In this document: piece after piece, positions 1-8,193 of the stretch | Numbering within the stretch: position 1 is the stretch's first letter | Layout: each line of letters opens with the position of its first letter | The notes under the pieces: generated by a model | Database searches by the model: none | What the model was told of the DNA's origin: nothing | The model's input: only the letters and a program-made list of their open reading frames with translations | Made by a program: the position numbers and the translations under genes | Assembly (NCBI GenBank): GCA_910589055.1 | Contig: CAJURN010000017.1 | Location: 1 to 64,000, forward strand | Reading direction: 5' to 3' | Length of the DNA: 64,000 nt | Source: an uncultured Muribaculaceae bacterium | Lineage (GTDB): Bacteria; Bacteroidota; Bacteroidia; Bacteroidales; Muribaculaceae

Positions 1-1248
1 GTTTACAGGCACTTCGTCCTTGGTGTAGTCGTGCATCGGGCTCTTGAGGAAGAAGCTCAGGAAGCGCTGTGTGCCACAGCGTCCGGCACGGGCTGCGAGG
101 TCGCTCAGGAGCACGAGGTCAAGACACAGAGGAGCGGCGAGGATAGAGTCGCGGCAGAGGAAGTTGATTTTGATCTGCATCGGGTAGCCCATCCATCCGA
201 AGATGTCGATGTTGTCCCAGCCTTCTTTGTTATCGTTGCGCGGGGGATAGTAGTTGATGCGCACCTTGTGGTAGTACTGGGTGTCTTCATCGTTGCCGTG
301 GCCGTAGAGGTCGGGCTGCTGCTCGGGCACGAGGATGCTTTCGAGTGTGGAAAGTTTTGAAACCTCCTTGGTGCGGAAGTTGGCGGGTTCGTCAAGCACG
401 AGACCGTCGCGGTTGCCGAGGATGTTTGTCGAGAACCATCCGCTCAGGCCGAGACAACGGGTGCCGATGATGGGGGCGAAGCCTGATTTCACGAGGGTCT
501 GGCCTGTCTTGAAGTCCTTGCCTGCGATGGGCATGCCTGTCTTTTCGGCGAGTTCCCACATTGCTGGGATGTCGACTGTCGTGTTGGGGGCACCCATGAT
601 GAAGGGGGCACCTTCGGTGAGGGCAGCGTAAGCGTAGCACATGGAGGGGGCGATGCGGGCCTTGTCGTCGGCTTTCATTGCTGCCTCGAGGTCGGCGAGC
701 TTGTAGTGTACTTCCTCGTCAACGGGTACGTATACTTCGGTGGATGCAGCCCAAAGAACCACTACGCGGTCAAGGCCGTTTTCTTTCTTGAAGTCGCGGA
801 TGTCCTTGCGGAGGTTTTCAACCATTTCCCAACGGGTGGCACCGTGCATGATGTTGTCGCCGTCGAGACGCTTTGCATAGTTGTGGTCGAAAGCGGCACG
901 GAGAGGTTTGATGGCCTCGAGCTCGCTCTGAACGGGGAGGATGTCTTTTGCGGAAAGCACCTCGGCGTTGACTGCGGATTCAAACGCGTTCTGGGGATAT
1001 ACGTCCCAAGCGGCGAACACGATATCGTTGAGGTCGGCCAGAGGTACGATTTCACCATATTTGAGATATTTCTTGTTTTCGCCTTCTCCTACGCGGATAC
1101 GGTCGTACTGGGTCATTGATCCGACGGGTTTTGCAAGACCTTTACGTGTCATCAGCACACCGGTGATGAAAGTTGTTGTTACGGCGCCGAGTCCTACTAC
1201 CATCACGCCAAGTTTGCCTGTTGCAGGCTTAACATTGCTGTTGCTCAT
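1..1248 (-). CDS. ino1: myo-inositol-1(3)-phosphate synthase (3' end outside window)
   Basis: Converts glucose 6-phosphate to inositol 3-phosphate with bound NAD, the first step towards inositol lipids. 416 codons are visible from ATG at 1248 with no stop before the window edge; family members of about 430 aa suggest only a few residues are missing. The N-terminus has a Rossmann glycine loop (VVGLGAVTTTFITGV). Further on are NTTVDIPA and KDFKTGQT, matching conserved NAD and phosphate-binding blocks of the family, then STNILGNRDG and the C-terminal QIKINFLCRDS region. It is last in a minus-strand cluster after an HAD protein, a CDP-alcohol transferase and an ATP-grasp protein, but a 238-base gap with its own promoter-like and terminator-like signals separates it from the HAD gene. 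The family call is strong; the lipid role rests on the neighbours. Confidence 0.93.
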   Translation of the reverse strand, partial: MSNSNVKPATGKLGVMVVGLGAVTTTFITGVLMTRKGLAKPVGSMTQYDRIRVGEGENKKYLKYGEIVPLADLNDIVFAAWDVYPQNAFESAVNAEVLSAKDILPVQSELEAIKPLRAAFDHNYAKRLDGDNIMHGATRWEMVENLRKDIRDFKKENGLDRVVVLWAASTEVYVPVDEEVHYKLADLEAAMKADDKARIAPSMCYAYAALTEGAPFIMGAPNTTVDIPAMWELAEKTGMPIAGKDFKTGQTLVKSGFAPIIGTRCLGLSGWFSTNILGNRDGLVLDEPANFRTKEVSKLSTLESILVPEQQPDLYGHGNDEDTQYYHKVRINYYPPRNDNKEGWDNIDIFGWMGYPMQIKINFLCRDSILAAPLCLDLVLLSDLAARAGRCGTQRFLSFFLKSPMHDYTKDEVPVN

Positions 1249-1309
1249 CTTTTTTACTTTTAGTTAAGTATAGTTGTTGTTAATATGTTTCTTTTTTCGC
1301 TGTGTCACG

Positions 1310-1352
1310 GGCAAAAAAATTGGACGCCCGGTGAATTGAGCGTCCAAAAGTA
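1310..1352 (-). terminator. terminator-like hairpin overlapping a promoter -7 box in the ino1 leader
   Basis: Read on the minus strand, a TACTTTTG box (1352-1345) runs directly into a stem GGACGC/GCGTCC (1344-1339 with 1327-1322), which is followed by a run of seven T. The hairpin plus T-run has the form of a Rho-independent terminator for the upstream HAD gene. It also lies between the only clear promoter box and the ino1 start codon at 1248, so it could act as an attenuator. Confidence 0.5.
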
Positions 1353-1486
1353 CATATACTTTCTTGATACTAAACTAATTTTTGAGCATAAAAAGAGTTA
1401 AATAGAGTATTATTTCTGTAAATATTTGGCATTTTAGTTAACTCTTTTTAAAAACACGCAAGTTAGCTCTTTAATTGTTAAAATAT

Positions 1487-2200
1487 TTAAACGAGGCTTT
1501 CAAGCTCATTTACGCAATTTATGGTCTTGCAGCCCTCGGGAGCGGTCTCTTCGCCTTCTTCCCAACCACGGCCTTTGACCCATGCCGTAAGGCAGCCCAG
1601 CGACATGGCCGGAACGATGTCCTTGCGGATGCTGTCGCCCACGACGAGTACCCGGAAGGCAGGCATGCCGAGAGCTTCCACTCCGAGCGCGAAGATGCGC
1701 GGGTCGGGTTTGCGCACACCCACGACGGCGCTCTCTATTATGGTGCCGAACAGTTCGCGCAGACCGAAGTCGGTGAGCACGGCTTCGATGTTGCCGTAGA
1801 AATTGCTTACGAGCACCATCGGATAGCGTGCGGCAAGGCGTTCGAGCGTCGGGCGCGCCTCGTGCACGCATGTGCGTGCGTAGTTATAGCAGTAGTCGGC
1901 CACTTCGTCGGCTTTCGCGTCGGCCACTTCGCGGTCGAGCTTGCCGTTGCTCACGAGGAAGTCGAACTCGATGCGGATCTTGATGCGCATCAGGTCGCGG
2001 AAGTTGTGCTCAGGATAGATGTGGCGCACGCGTGCGAGCTCGCGTTCGGCGTGCACGTAGGCGTTGCGGAAATCTTCCTCCGCGGGGAATAATCCGGCCT
2101 TGTTGTAGGCCTCGCGGATGATATGGCTCCAGTGGTCGCCGCGCGTGTCGAGCGTGCCGCCGTAGTCGAAAATTATGCCTTGGATATCAGAATTTGCCAT
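1487..2200 (-). CDS. HAD-superfamily hydrolase-like protein of the inositol-lipid cluster
   Basis: A 237-aa haloacid-dehalogenase-fold protein. Motif I is FDYGGTLDT near residue 13, motif II VLVSNFYGN, motif III VRKPDPRIF with the lysine, and motif IV VVGDSIRKD. In motif I the usual second Asp (DxD) is Gly, so classic phosphatase acid-base chemistry may be altered. ATG at 2200 is chosen because it overlaps the transferase stop by 14 bases and leads straight into motif I; a longer frame upstream reads through transferase coding sequence. Context suggests action on an inositol-phosphate lipid or its precursor, for example removing phosphate from phosphatidylinositol phosphate, but this is inference. 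Confidence 0.85.
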   Translation of the reverse strand: MANSDIQGIIFDYGGTLDTRGDHWSHIIREAYNKAGLFPAEEDFRNAYVHAERELARVRHIYPEHNFRDLMRIKIRIEFDFLVSNGKLDREVADAKADEVADYCYNYARTCVHEARPTLERLAARYPMVLVSNFYGNIEAVLTDFGLRELFGTIIESAVVGVRKPDPRIFALGVEALGMPAFRVLVVGDSIRKDIVPAMSLGCLTAWVKGRGWEEGEETAPEGCKTINCVNELESLV

Positions 2201-3140
2201 CGCGGAGTTCCTTGGTGAGTTTCTTGCAGATGTTCTCGTGGCGGATAACCATGTAGGCAAGCAGGATGTTCAGCACCACAAGCTCGAAAGCGAAGTAGAG
2301 CCAGGGCTCGCCGATAAAGAGCGAGGTAAACAGGGCAATCGTGCGCCAGTTGAACGAGAGGATATTGGTGTACTTCATCAGCGGCAGGCTCAGGCGGCGG
2401 AACGCGTCGCGGAAGCTCGCGGGGATTTTGCCGTCGGGATAGTTGGCACGGAGCTGTTTGCGCAGAGCCTGCATCGAGGGAGTCCAGGATTCCTGGTTTA
2501 CGGTGTAGTTGGTGTAAAATGTGAGTGTGAGCTTCTGCCAGAAGTTCTTGCTCCAGCTCAGCGACGCGAGTTTGGCCTTGAGATCTTCCGACTTCTCGAG
2601 TTCGCTTCCATCCTCGCCTTTGAGGAAGTAGAGGTGGAACTGACGGTAGTAATCGGCCATGGCCGCCTGTTTGGCATGGCACAGACCGGTCACGACTGCC
2701 ACAACCCATATTACCCAGGGGTGTTCGCCGAAGAAGAGGTTGGTGGCGTTCTCGCGCAGACAGATTGCAACATATATGGTTGCAAACCAGAAATCACCGC
2801 TCAGGCCGTCGAGTATGCGGCCGATGCGTGAGTACTGTTTTGTCATTCGGGCAAGCTGTCCGTCGGCGCTGTCGAAGCTGTTTGCCCATATGAGCAACAG
2901 CATGCCGATGATGTTGACCGTAAGGTCGTTGAAGTAGAAAGCTACTCCGGCGCCGATGCCGAGGAAAATTGATGCTATGGTGATGGCGTTGGGTGTCACG
3001 CCTAATTTCTTTGCGAGGCAGGCCCATGCGTATCCGATGGGGCGGTAAAATGCAAGGTCAATGTGCTCTTCGGTGTCCATCGACTTGAGTGAGTCGCGGT
3101 AGGACGAACCGGAGGCAACGGTAGTTTCTTGTGTTGCCAT
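2187..3140 (-). CDS. CDP-alcohol phosphatidyltransferase family membrane enzyme, probable inositol-phosphate lipid synthase
   Basis: A 317-aa membrane protein with the CDP-alcohol phosphotransferase signature: DSADGQLAR at about residues 90-98, then GRILDGLSGD. The family joins a CDP-activated lipid to an alcohol phosphate at the inner membrane. Beside an inositol-phosphate synthase the likely acceptor is inositol phosphate, as in Bacteroides phosphatidylinositol-phosphate synthases (established for that genus; inferred here). The last pair of metal-binding Asp residues is spaced D-x4-D instead of the canonical D-x3-D. A cytosolic insert rich in charged residues lies in the middle, and hydrophobic segments resume near the C-terminus. 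The gene starts 12 bases after the ATP-grasp stop and overlaps the HAD gene. Confidence 0.88.
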   Translation of the reverse strand: MATQETTVASGSSYRDSLKSMDTEEHIDLAFYRPIGYAWACLAKKLGVTPNAITIASIFLGIGAGVAFYFNDLTVNIIGMLLLIWANSFDSADGQLARMTKQYSRIGRILDGLSGDFWFATIYVAICLRENATNLFFGEHPWVIWVVAVVTGLCHAKQAAMADYYRQFHLYFLKGEDGSELEKSEDLKAKLASLSWSKNFWQKLTLTFYTNYTVNQESWTPSMQALRKQLRANYPDGKIPASFRDAFRRLSLPLMKYTNILSFNWRTIALFTSLFIGEPWLYFAFELVVLNILLAYMVIRHENICKKLTKELRDGKF

Positions 3141-3152
3141 TTCAGTGGGGCG

Positions 3153-4022
3153 TTATTGATTGTTGAAATTCTTGATGGCAGCCATCACGCACTTTGCGAT
3201 GTAGGGTGCGGCTTCGTTGCGGCAGGGGGCGAAGCTGGGCCAGTCGTTGAAGTCGATGATCTGGATGGAACCGTCGGCTCCGACGATGCAGTCGCCGCCG
3301 TAGATTTTTACGTCGAGCACCTCGGCGGCCTTGTCGCATATCTGTCGCAGATAGTCCTTGTCGAATTCCAGGCCGCGGGCTTTGCCGTTGATTGCCTCGT
3401 GGCCGTATTTGCTGTGTCCGGCCTCAAAGGGGTAGAACCAGAAGAAGAATGGAGTTCCGGCCACGCCGTAGAACTTGATGAGGTCGCCTTCGAGGTGGCG
3501 GTTGATTACGGCGCGCTTGATGCCGCGGAGGAAGTATTCCTGAAGCACTTCCTGAGCTTCTTCGGGATGGCGGACGTAGCTCACGTCTTCCTTGTGCATG
3601 GCATGGAAATCGCCGCGCTTGATCCAGCAGCGTGTCATTCCGGCCTTTACGAGGGCTTCCTTGATGCCTTCGTTGGTGTTCACCATAAGGCTTTCAGGGT
3701 AGGGGATTCCCGAACCGAGCAGGATGCGTGTCATCCGCTCGCGGGTGCAGTTCTCTATGCCGAAGCCCGAGTTGATTACGAGCGCGCCGGCTTTTTCTTT
3801 TTCCTGAAGCAATGCGATTGAGCGCTGCTCGCGGCACATGTTCAGGATAATCTTTTCGTTTACGGCTCCGGAATTGAATTCCTCCTCCGTGTAGATGTTC
3901 ACAATGCAGCCGCGCTTGCGGAGCTGTTCAGCCACGATGTTGAAGATGGCGGCATCGTTGCCTATGTGATTGGGAGAATACGCGCCTGCGCGCATGATTC
4001 CCGCGATGACTGTTTCGGCCAT
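3153..4022 (-). CDS. ATP-grasp (RimK-like) ligase-type protein
   Basis: A 289-aa protein without signal peptide or membrane segment. The C-terminal half carries the ATP-grasp metal and nucleotide signature: VKIYGGDCIVGADG followed by IDFNDWPSF. A lysine-rich central part (CWIKRGDFHAMHKED) fits the ATP-binding subdomain. ATP-grasp enzymes join a carboxylate to an amine, thiol or hydroxyl through an acyl-phosphate. The substrate is not evident. It is the first gene of the run that continues into the CDP-alcohol transferase and HAD genes, so it may act on inositol or on the lipid head group, but a nucleotidyl or sugar-phosphate role cannot be ruled out. ATG at 4022 follows a TACTTTTG promoter box at 4125-4118. 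Confidence 0.8.
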   Translation of the reverse strand: MAETVIAGIMRAGAYSPNHIGNDAAIFNIVAEQLRKRGCIVNIYTEEEFNSGAVNEKIILNMCREQRSIALLQEKEKAGALVINSGFGIENCTRERMTRILLGSGIPYPESLMVNTNEGIKEALVKAGMTRCWIKRGDFHAMHKEDVSYVRHPEEAQEVLQEYFLRGIKRAVINRHLEGDLIKFYGVAGTPFFFWFYPFEAGHSKYGHEAINGKARGLEFDKDYLRQICDKAAEVLDVKIYGGDCIVGADGSIQIIDFNDWPSFAPCRNEAAPYIAKCVMAAIKNFNNQ

Positions 4023-4117
4023 ATTTTTGATTGGCGGTGTCGGGAAAATGACTTTCGGAATCGGCTTCCGCCGTCAAGTCCCATATCTTTTGTTGATGAA
4101 TACTCTGTTACGAACTG

Positions 4118-4125
4118 CAAAAGTA
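4118..4125 (-). promoter_or_regulatory. Bacteroidetes -7 promoter box before the ATP-grasp operon
   Basis: On the minus strand the sequence is TACTTTTG, matching the Bacteroidetes consensus TAnnTTTG. It lies about 95 bases before the start codon at 4022. Confidence 0.55.
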
Positions 4126-4170
4126 CACATTTTCCGCGAAAAATCAAAAACTGTATTATATAGGACGCGC

Positions 4171-4230
4171 GTCGGACAAGTCGGACAGGTCTGACTTGTC
4201 TGACTTATCCGACTTGTCCGGCTTGTCCGT
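4171..4230. repeat. array of GTCGGACAAG-like decamers forming a long imperfect stem
   Basis: Five to six copies of a 10-base unit (variants of TCGGACAAG and its complement) face each other: 4171-4195 pairs with about 4198-4222 with few mismatches. It lies between the DUF2007 stop (4238) and the promoter of the ATP-grasp operon, so on RNA it could serve as a transcription end for the export operon. Confidence 0.7.
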
Positions 4231-4237
4231 TGGCGGG

Positions 4238-4453
4238 CTATCCGAGAATATCGCGGGCTTTTCCGGCCTCAGCCTCGGGCACGAGGAGTTTTATCGGCGC
4301 CCATGTCAGTGTCATGGGGTAGACCGATGAGATGGTTGTGTTTTCGAGCACGCAGGGTATTCCGGCGGCTTCAAGACGGCCTTTTACGATGGCGGCTTCC
4401 TGCTCGGAGGTGAATTCGAGCAGGGCAATCCATGATTCGGTCTGTTGCTTCAT
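4238..4453 (-). CDS. DUF2007 family small protein
   Basis: 71 aa. The pattern LLEFTSEQEAAIVKGRLEAAGI followed by a late IKLLVPEAEAGKARDIL is typical of DUF2007, a small alpha/beta fold often called a putative signal-transducing protein; no biochemical role is known to me. ATG at 4453 lies two bases after the TolC-like stop, so it is the last gene of the export operon. No signal peptide. Confidence 0.85.
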   Translation of the reverse strand: MKQQTESWIALLEFTSEQEAAIVKGRLEAAGIPCVLENTTISSVYPMTLTWAPIKLLVPEAEAGKARDILG

Positions 4454-4455
4454 AA

Positions 4456-5754
4456 TCAGTTGTTTTTGTTGTAAAATTCGAGTATACGTATGCGCAGGAT
4501 TGCCTCGTATTTGGCCTGCACGGCCTGGCTGAGAGCCGTCGTGTAGGTTGCTTTCGCCTTGTCAAATTCCGTGGCATTGGCGCGTCCGTAGTTGTACTTT
4601 TCCTGCATGGCTTCGAAAGCAGCCTTGGACGAGGTCACGGCCACCGTCGCGGCCTCTTTCTTTTTCTCGGCTCCCACGGCCTGGGTGTATGCCTGGTTTA
4701 TGGCTTTGTAAAGACGGTTGCGCGCGTCGTCGAGCTGAAGTTGGGCGCTCAGATGCTGCACCTTGGCCTTGCGCACGGCGTTGCGGGTGGAAAAAGCGTC
4801 GAACAATGGCACCGAAAGGGAGAATCCTATCGACTGGGCGAAGTTGTGGCGCATCTGGCTGCCGAAACTTTCGTTGTTGAAGCCCGTTGTCTTGTAGTAG
4901 TTCGAGCCTATTCCGGCGTTGAACGACAGGGTGGGGTTGTAGCCTGCCTTGGCTACGGAAATGTATTTGTCGGCGCTCTCGACGCTCAGGCGCGCGGCAC
5001 GCATGGCATGGTTGTTTTCCAATGCGTTGCTGTATACCTCGTCGGCTGAAAGCAGCGGGAGATTCTGCTCCTCGAGAGGACGGATGTGGAAATCCGAGTC
5101 CGAGGGCAGGTTCAGGAGCTGGCTCAGGTCGAGAAGGGCAATTATGCTGTCGTTGGTGGCCGACACTACTGACAGCTCGTCCTGGGCGACCTGTGACTTA
5201 GCCTCGTAGAGGTTAAGCTCCGGAATCTTGCCGAGCTCGAGAAGCGCTTCCTGACGTTTGAGTTCCGAACGGGATATTTCAAGTTGCTCGCGGGCCACGG
5301 CAAGCATTTCCTGCGTGTAAAGTGCCTGGAGATACTGTGATATGACGTTGAGCGTGACGTCGTCCTTGGCCGATTCAAGTTGCTCCACCATCACGCGCAG
5401 GCCTGCCTTGGCGTAGGACAGGCGGCGTATTGCCGTGAGGCCCTGAAACAGTGGCAGCTGAAGACTTGCTCCGGCCGAAAAAGATTGGGTGTTGCGGTTG
5501 GCGTAAGTGTTGTCGGCGGTGAGACCGCGGCCGAAGTTGAAACTCTCGGACGCGTAGCCCGACACGCGCGGCAGGAAGGCGTCCTTGGCTTCGGTAACGT
5601 CGAGTTCGCCGGAGTATTTCTGAAGGCTGCGGGAGCGGACGTCGATATTGTGTTCTATCGCGTAGGCCACGCAACTGTCAAGGCTCCATGGCTCTGTGGC
5701 CGATACGGCCACGCAGGCGAATATGGCGATTGCTGATGTGATTATCTTTTTCAT
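4456..5754 (-). CDS. TolC-family outer-membrane efflux channel
   Basis: 432 aa from ATG at 5754, which gives a clean signal peptide (MKKIITSAIAIFACVAVSA); an upstream in-frame ATG at 5766 would add four residues. Two repeated helical halves of the outer-membrane efflux fold are visible: the first starts at WSLDSCVAYAIEHN, the second near VYSNALENNHAMRAARLSVE. The trimeric channel spans the outer membrane and periplasm and docks with the HlyD-type adaptor encoded just upstream (33-base gap). It is the fifth gene in a MacAB-TolC-like operon. The transported compound is unknown. Confidence 0.92.
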   Translation of the reverse strand: MKKIITSAIAIFACVAVSATEPWSLDSCVAYAIEHNIDVRSRSLQKYSGELDVTEAKDAFLPRVSGYASESFNFGRGLTADNTYANRNTQSFSAGASLQLPLFQGLTAIRRLSYAKAGLRVMVEQLESAKDDVTLNVISQYLQALYTQEMLAVAREQLEISRSELKRQEALLELGKIPELNLYEAKSQVAQDELSVVSATNDSIIALLDLSQLLNLPSDSDFHIRPLEEQNLPLLSADEVYSNALENNHAMRAARLSVESADKYISVAKAGYNPTLSFNAGIGSNYYKTTGFNNESFGSQMRHNFAQSIGFSLSVPLFDAFSTRNAVRKAKVQHLSAQLQLDDARNRLYKAINQAYTQAVGAEKKKEAATVAVTSSKAAFEAMQEKYNYGRANATEFDKAKATYTTALSQAVQAKYEAILRIRILEFYNKNN

Positions 5755-5787
5755 ATGATAGGTCATAGATTGAGATTGGTGGAAGAA

Positions 5788-6879
5788 TTAGATTTTATCG
5801 CCGCGGACCGATGCTGTGGAGTCCACGCCTTCCTTGATTTCGATGCGTATGCCGTCGCTGAGGCCTGTTGTGATGGCGCGGCGGTCGAATTTCTGGGTGT
5901 CAACGCTGTCGGTGAGCACATACACGAAAGTGCTGTCGCCTGTAAATTCGACCACGCTTTCGGGCAGTGTCATCACGTCGGAGGCTCTGTTGAGACTCAC
6001 TGTGGCATTTGCGCTGTATCCGGCACGGAGTTTTCCGACGTTCTCGATGTTGAGGGCGGCTTTGATTTCAAATGTGTTCGCGCCGCTGGTGTCGGTGCCT
6101 TTGGGAGCGATGTATTCGATTACAGCCGACGGAGTGGCCTCGGGCAAAGCTCCGATGGATATTGTCATGGGCATGCCCACTTCGAGCTGGCCTACCTCGG
6201 TCTCGTCAACGTTGCCTCTGAAAATAAGGTTTGTCATGTCGGCCACGGTGGCGATTGTGGTTCCGGCATTGAATGTGTTGGCCTGTATGACGGAGCTACC
6301 GACTTTCACGGGCACGTCAAGCACAAGGCCGGTGATTGTGGCTCGCACCAGGGTGTTGCTCTCGGTGGCGTTGTAGCGCGACACTCCGTCGCGGACGATG
6401 GCGTAGGAGTCGTTGGCGGCGTCGAGTTCGAGCACGGCCTGGTCGTAGGTCTTCTTCGCATCTTCGTATTCCTCGCGGGAGATAACCTTGCGGCCGTAGA
6501 GGGCTTCGCTGCGTTCGAGTTTCAGACGCGCGTCCTCAAGGTTTATCGAAGCCACGCTCACGCGGTTCTGTGCCGACGACAGGGACGATGCCTCGGGGAT
6601 GACCTTGATTTTGGCGATGATGTCGCCTTCGTGTACCATGTCGCCCGGATCGACGGCGATTTCGGTGATGATGCCTGAAATCTGCGGTTTGATTTCGATT
6701 TCGTCGCGAGGTTCGATTTTGCCGGTGAGTACGGTTGTGCGCTCAATGCTCGCACGCTCGGGGTTGACGATGGCATACTTGACTTCGTCGGGTTGCGACT
6801 TGATGTAAAGATACACGAAGGTGCCCACGAAAACGGCGGCTATAAGTACCCAGAGAAATATTTTGAAGAACTTTTTCAT
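5788..6879 (-). CDS. periplasmic adaptor (HlyD/MacA family)
   Basis: A 363-aa membrane-fusion protein linking inner-membrane ABC permeases to the TolC channel. One N-terminal membrane anchor (residues about 5-25) is followed by a biotinyl-lipoyl-like half-motif (IEIKPQISGIITEIAVDPGD), a coiled-coil hairpin (about 115-160, rich in Leu, Glu and Lys) and beta-barrel domains ending in a membrane-proximal segment. Order and spacing (46 bases after the second permease) match MacA-like adaptors. It probably forms the periplasmic tube; the substrate is not shown. Confidence 0.92.
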   Translation of the reverse strand: MKKFFKIFLWVLIAAVFVGTFVYLYIKSQPDEVKYAIVNPERASIERTTVLTGKIEPRDEIEIKPQISGIITEIAVDPGDMVHEGDIIAKIKVIPEASSLSSAQNRVSVASINLEDARLKLERSEALYGRKVISREEYEDAKKTYDQAVLELDAANDSYAIVRDGVSRYNATESNTLVRATITGLVLDVPVKVGSSVIQANTFNAGTTIATVADMTNLIFRGNVDETEVGQLEVGMPMTISIGALPEATPSAVIEYIAPKGTDTSGANTFEIKAALNIENVGKLRAGYSANATVSLNRASDVMTLPESVVEFTGDSTFVYVLTDSVDTQKFDRRAITTGLSDGIRIEIKEGVDSTASVRGDKI

Positions 6880-6924
6880 AAGATATGTGATGTTTTGATA
6901 TTTACTGAATAAGGTTGATGAAAA

Positions 6925-8175
6925 TTATTTGTCGCGCATGGCCTCGACGGGCTTTATCTTCATTGCCTTGAAGGCCGGAAGCAGTCCTGCGGCGGTGCCG
7001 AGCACGAGGAAGGTCGCGAGAATTGCAATGGCGGTGTTGAAATCGGTCTGGAAGCCCGGCATGCCGTGCTTGGGGTCGGCTGCCACCATGTCGGCGATGC
7101 CGAGGACAAGCGTGGCGAAACATACTCCGCCTATCCCGGAAATAGTCGTGAGGACGATGCTTTCCGAAAGAATCTGCACGATGATGTCCAGTGGCTTGGC
7201 TCCGATTGCCCGGCGGATACCGATTTCCTGTGTGCGCTCCTTTACGATAATCCACATGATATTGCCCACTCCGATTACCCCGGCCATCAGTGAGCCTGCG
7301 CCCACAAACAGCGCGAGCAGGCTGAGTCCCAGGAACAGCTTGTCGACAATTTCAAAGTTTTCCGACACATCCATGAAGCCTATCGCACGCTCGTCTTTGG
7401 GGTTCAGAGGGTGGTTGCTGCAGATGGCTCTGCGGATGAAAGGCTCGTTGTCTTTCGGGGTGTGTCCGGGCAGGGAGGTGAATATGATGTAATGGACTGT
7501 GGTGCCCTGGTTGAAGGCGCGGCGCATGGTCGTGGATGGAAGCATGAAACTGTCGTCGATGCGTCCGCCGAACGACGCGTCGCCTTTCTGTCCGGCCACT
7601 CCTACTATCAGGAAGTGGATCCCGTTGAGAGATACGCGTTTGCCGACGGGCGATTCGTTGCCGAATATTTCCCCCGCGATATTCTTGCCTATGATGGCTA
7701 CCTTGCGGTGGTTTCGCACGTCGGAGTCGTTAATCAGGCGCCCTTCGTACACAATGGGAATCATGATTTTGGAGTACTCGCTTTCAACGCCCATCGAATA
7801 TGCCGATTTGCTTCGGTCGTTGTACACGGCTGTAACCCGCGCACCGTTGATAGGGGTGGAGTATTCCATGTAGGGCGACACGCGGCGTATGTTTGCCAGG
7901 TCCTGTTCGGTCAGGTCCCAGCTCATGCCTTTGTTGTAGCCGAGGTAGGGCATGCTCGTAGTTCCGGGGAAGACGCCTCCGGAATTGGTGGCGAATCCGG
8001 CGAACTGACGGCGCATGATGCCTTCGAGTCCGTGGGCGCCGCCCCAGAGCATCGTGAGCATGGCTGTGCCCCAGAAAATGCCGAAGGCGGTGAGGAAGGT
8101 GCGCGTCTTGTTGCGCGCCAGTGTGGCGCCTATCTCGCGCCAGTTTTCTATGTCGAAAAATGAATTGCGTAACAT
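6925..8175 (-). CDS. MacB-like ABC transporter permease (second copy)
   Basis: 416 aa with the FtsX/MacB plan: an N-terminal membrane helix (about 25-45), a large periplasmic domain (MacB_PCD type) to about residue 280, then three membrane helices with the signature ERTQEIGIRRAIGAKPLDI between the first two. The neighbouring permease has the same plan but is clearly different in sequence, so the pair probably forms a heterodimer driven by the ATPase at 9401-10078. ATG at 8175 comes 18 bases after the previous stop. Confidence 0.92.
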   Translation of the reverse strand: MLRNSFFDIENWREIGATLARNKTRTFLTAFGIFWGTAMLTMLWGGAHGLEGIMRRQFAGFATNSGGVFPGTTSMPYLGYNKGMSWDLTEQDLANIRRVSPYMEYSTPINGARVTAVYNDRSKSAYSMGVESEYSKIMIPIVYEGRLINDSDVRNHRKVAIIGKNIAGEIFGNESPVGKRVSLNGIHFLIVGVAGQKGDASFGGRIDDSFMLPSTTMRRAFNQGTTVHYIIFTSLPGHTPKDNEPFIRRAICSNHPLNPKDERAIGFMDVSENFEIVDKLFLGLSLLALFVGAGSLMAGVIGVGNIMWIIVKERTQEIGIRRAIGAKPLDIIVQILSESIVLTTISGIGGVCFATLVLGIADMVAADPKHGMPGFQTDFNTAIAILATFLVLGTAAGLLPAFKAMKIKPVEAMRDK

Positions 8176-8193
8176 AATCTTTCCCTCCTGGTG

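Noticed and set aside
4171..4230. CRISPR or integration site
   Set aside because: Repeats are only 10 bases, contiguous and in opposing orientations; no cas or integrase genes.
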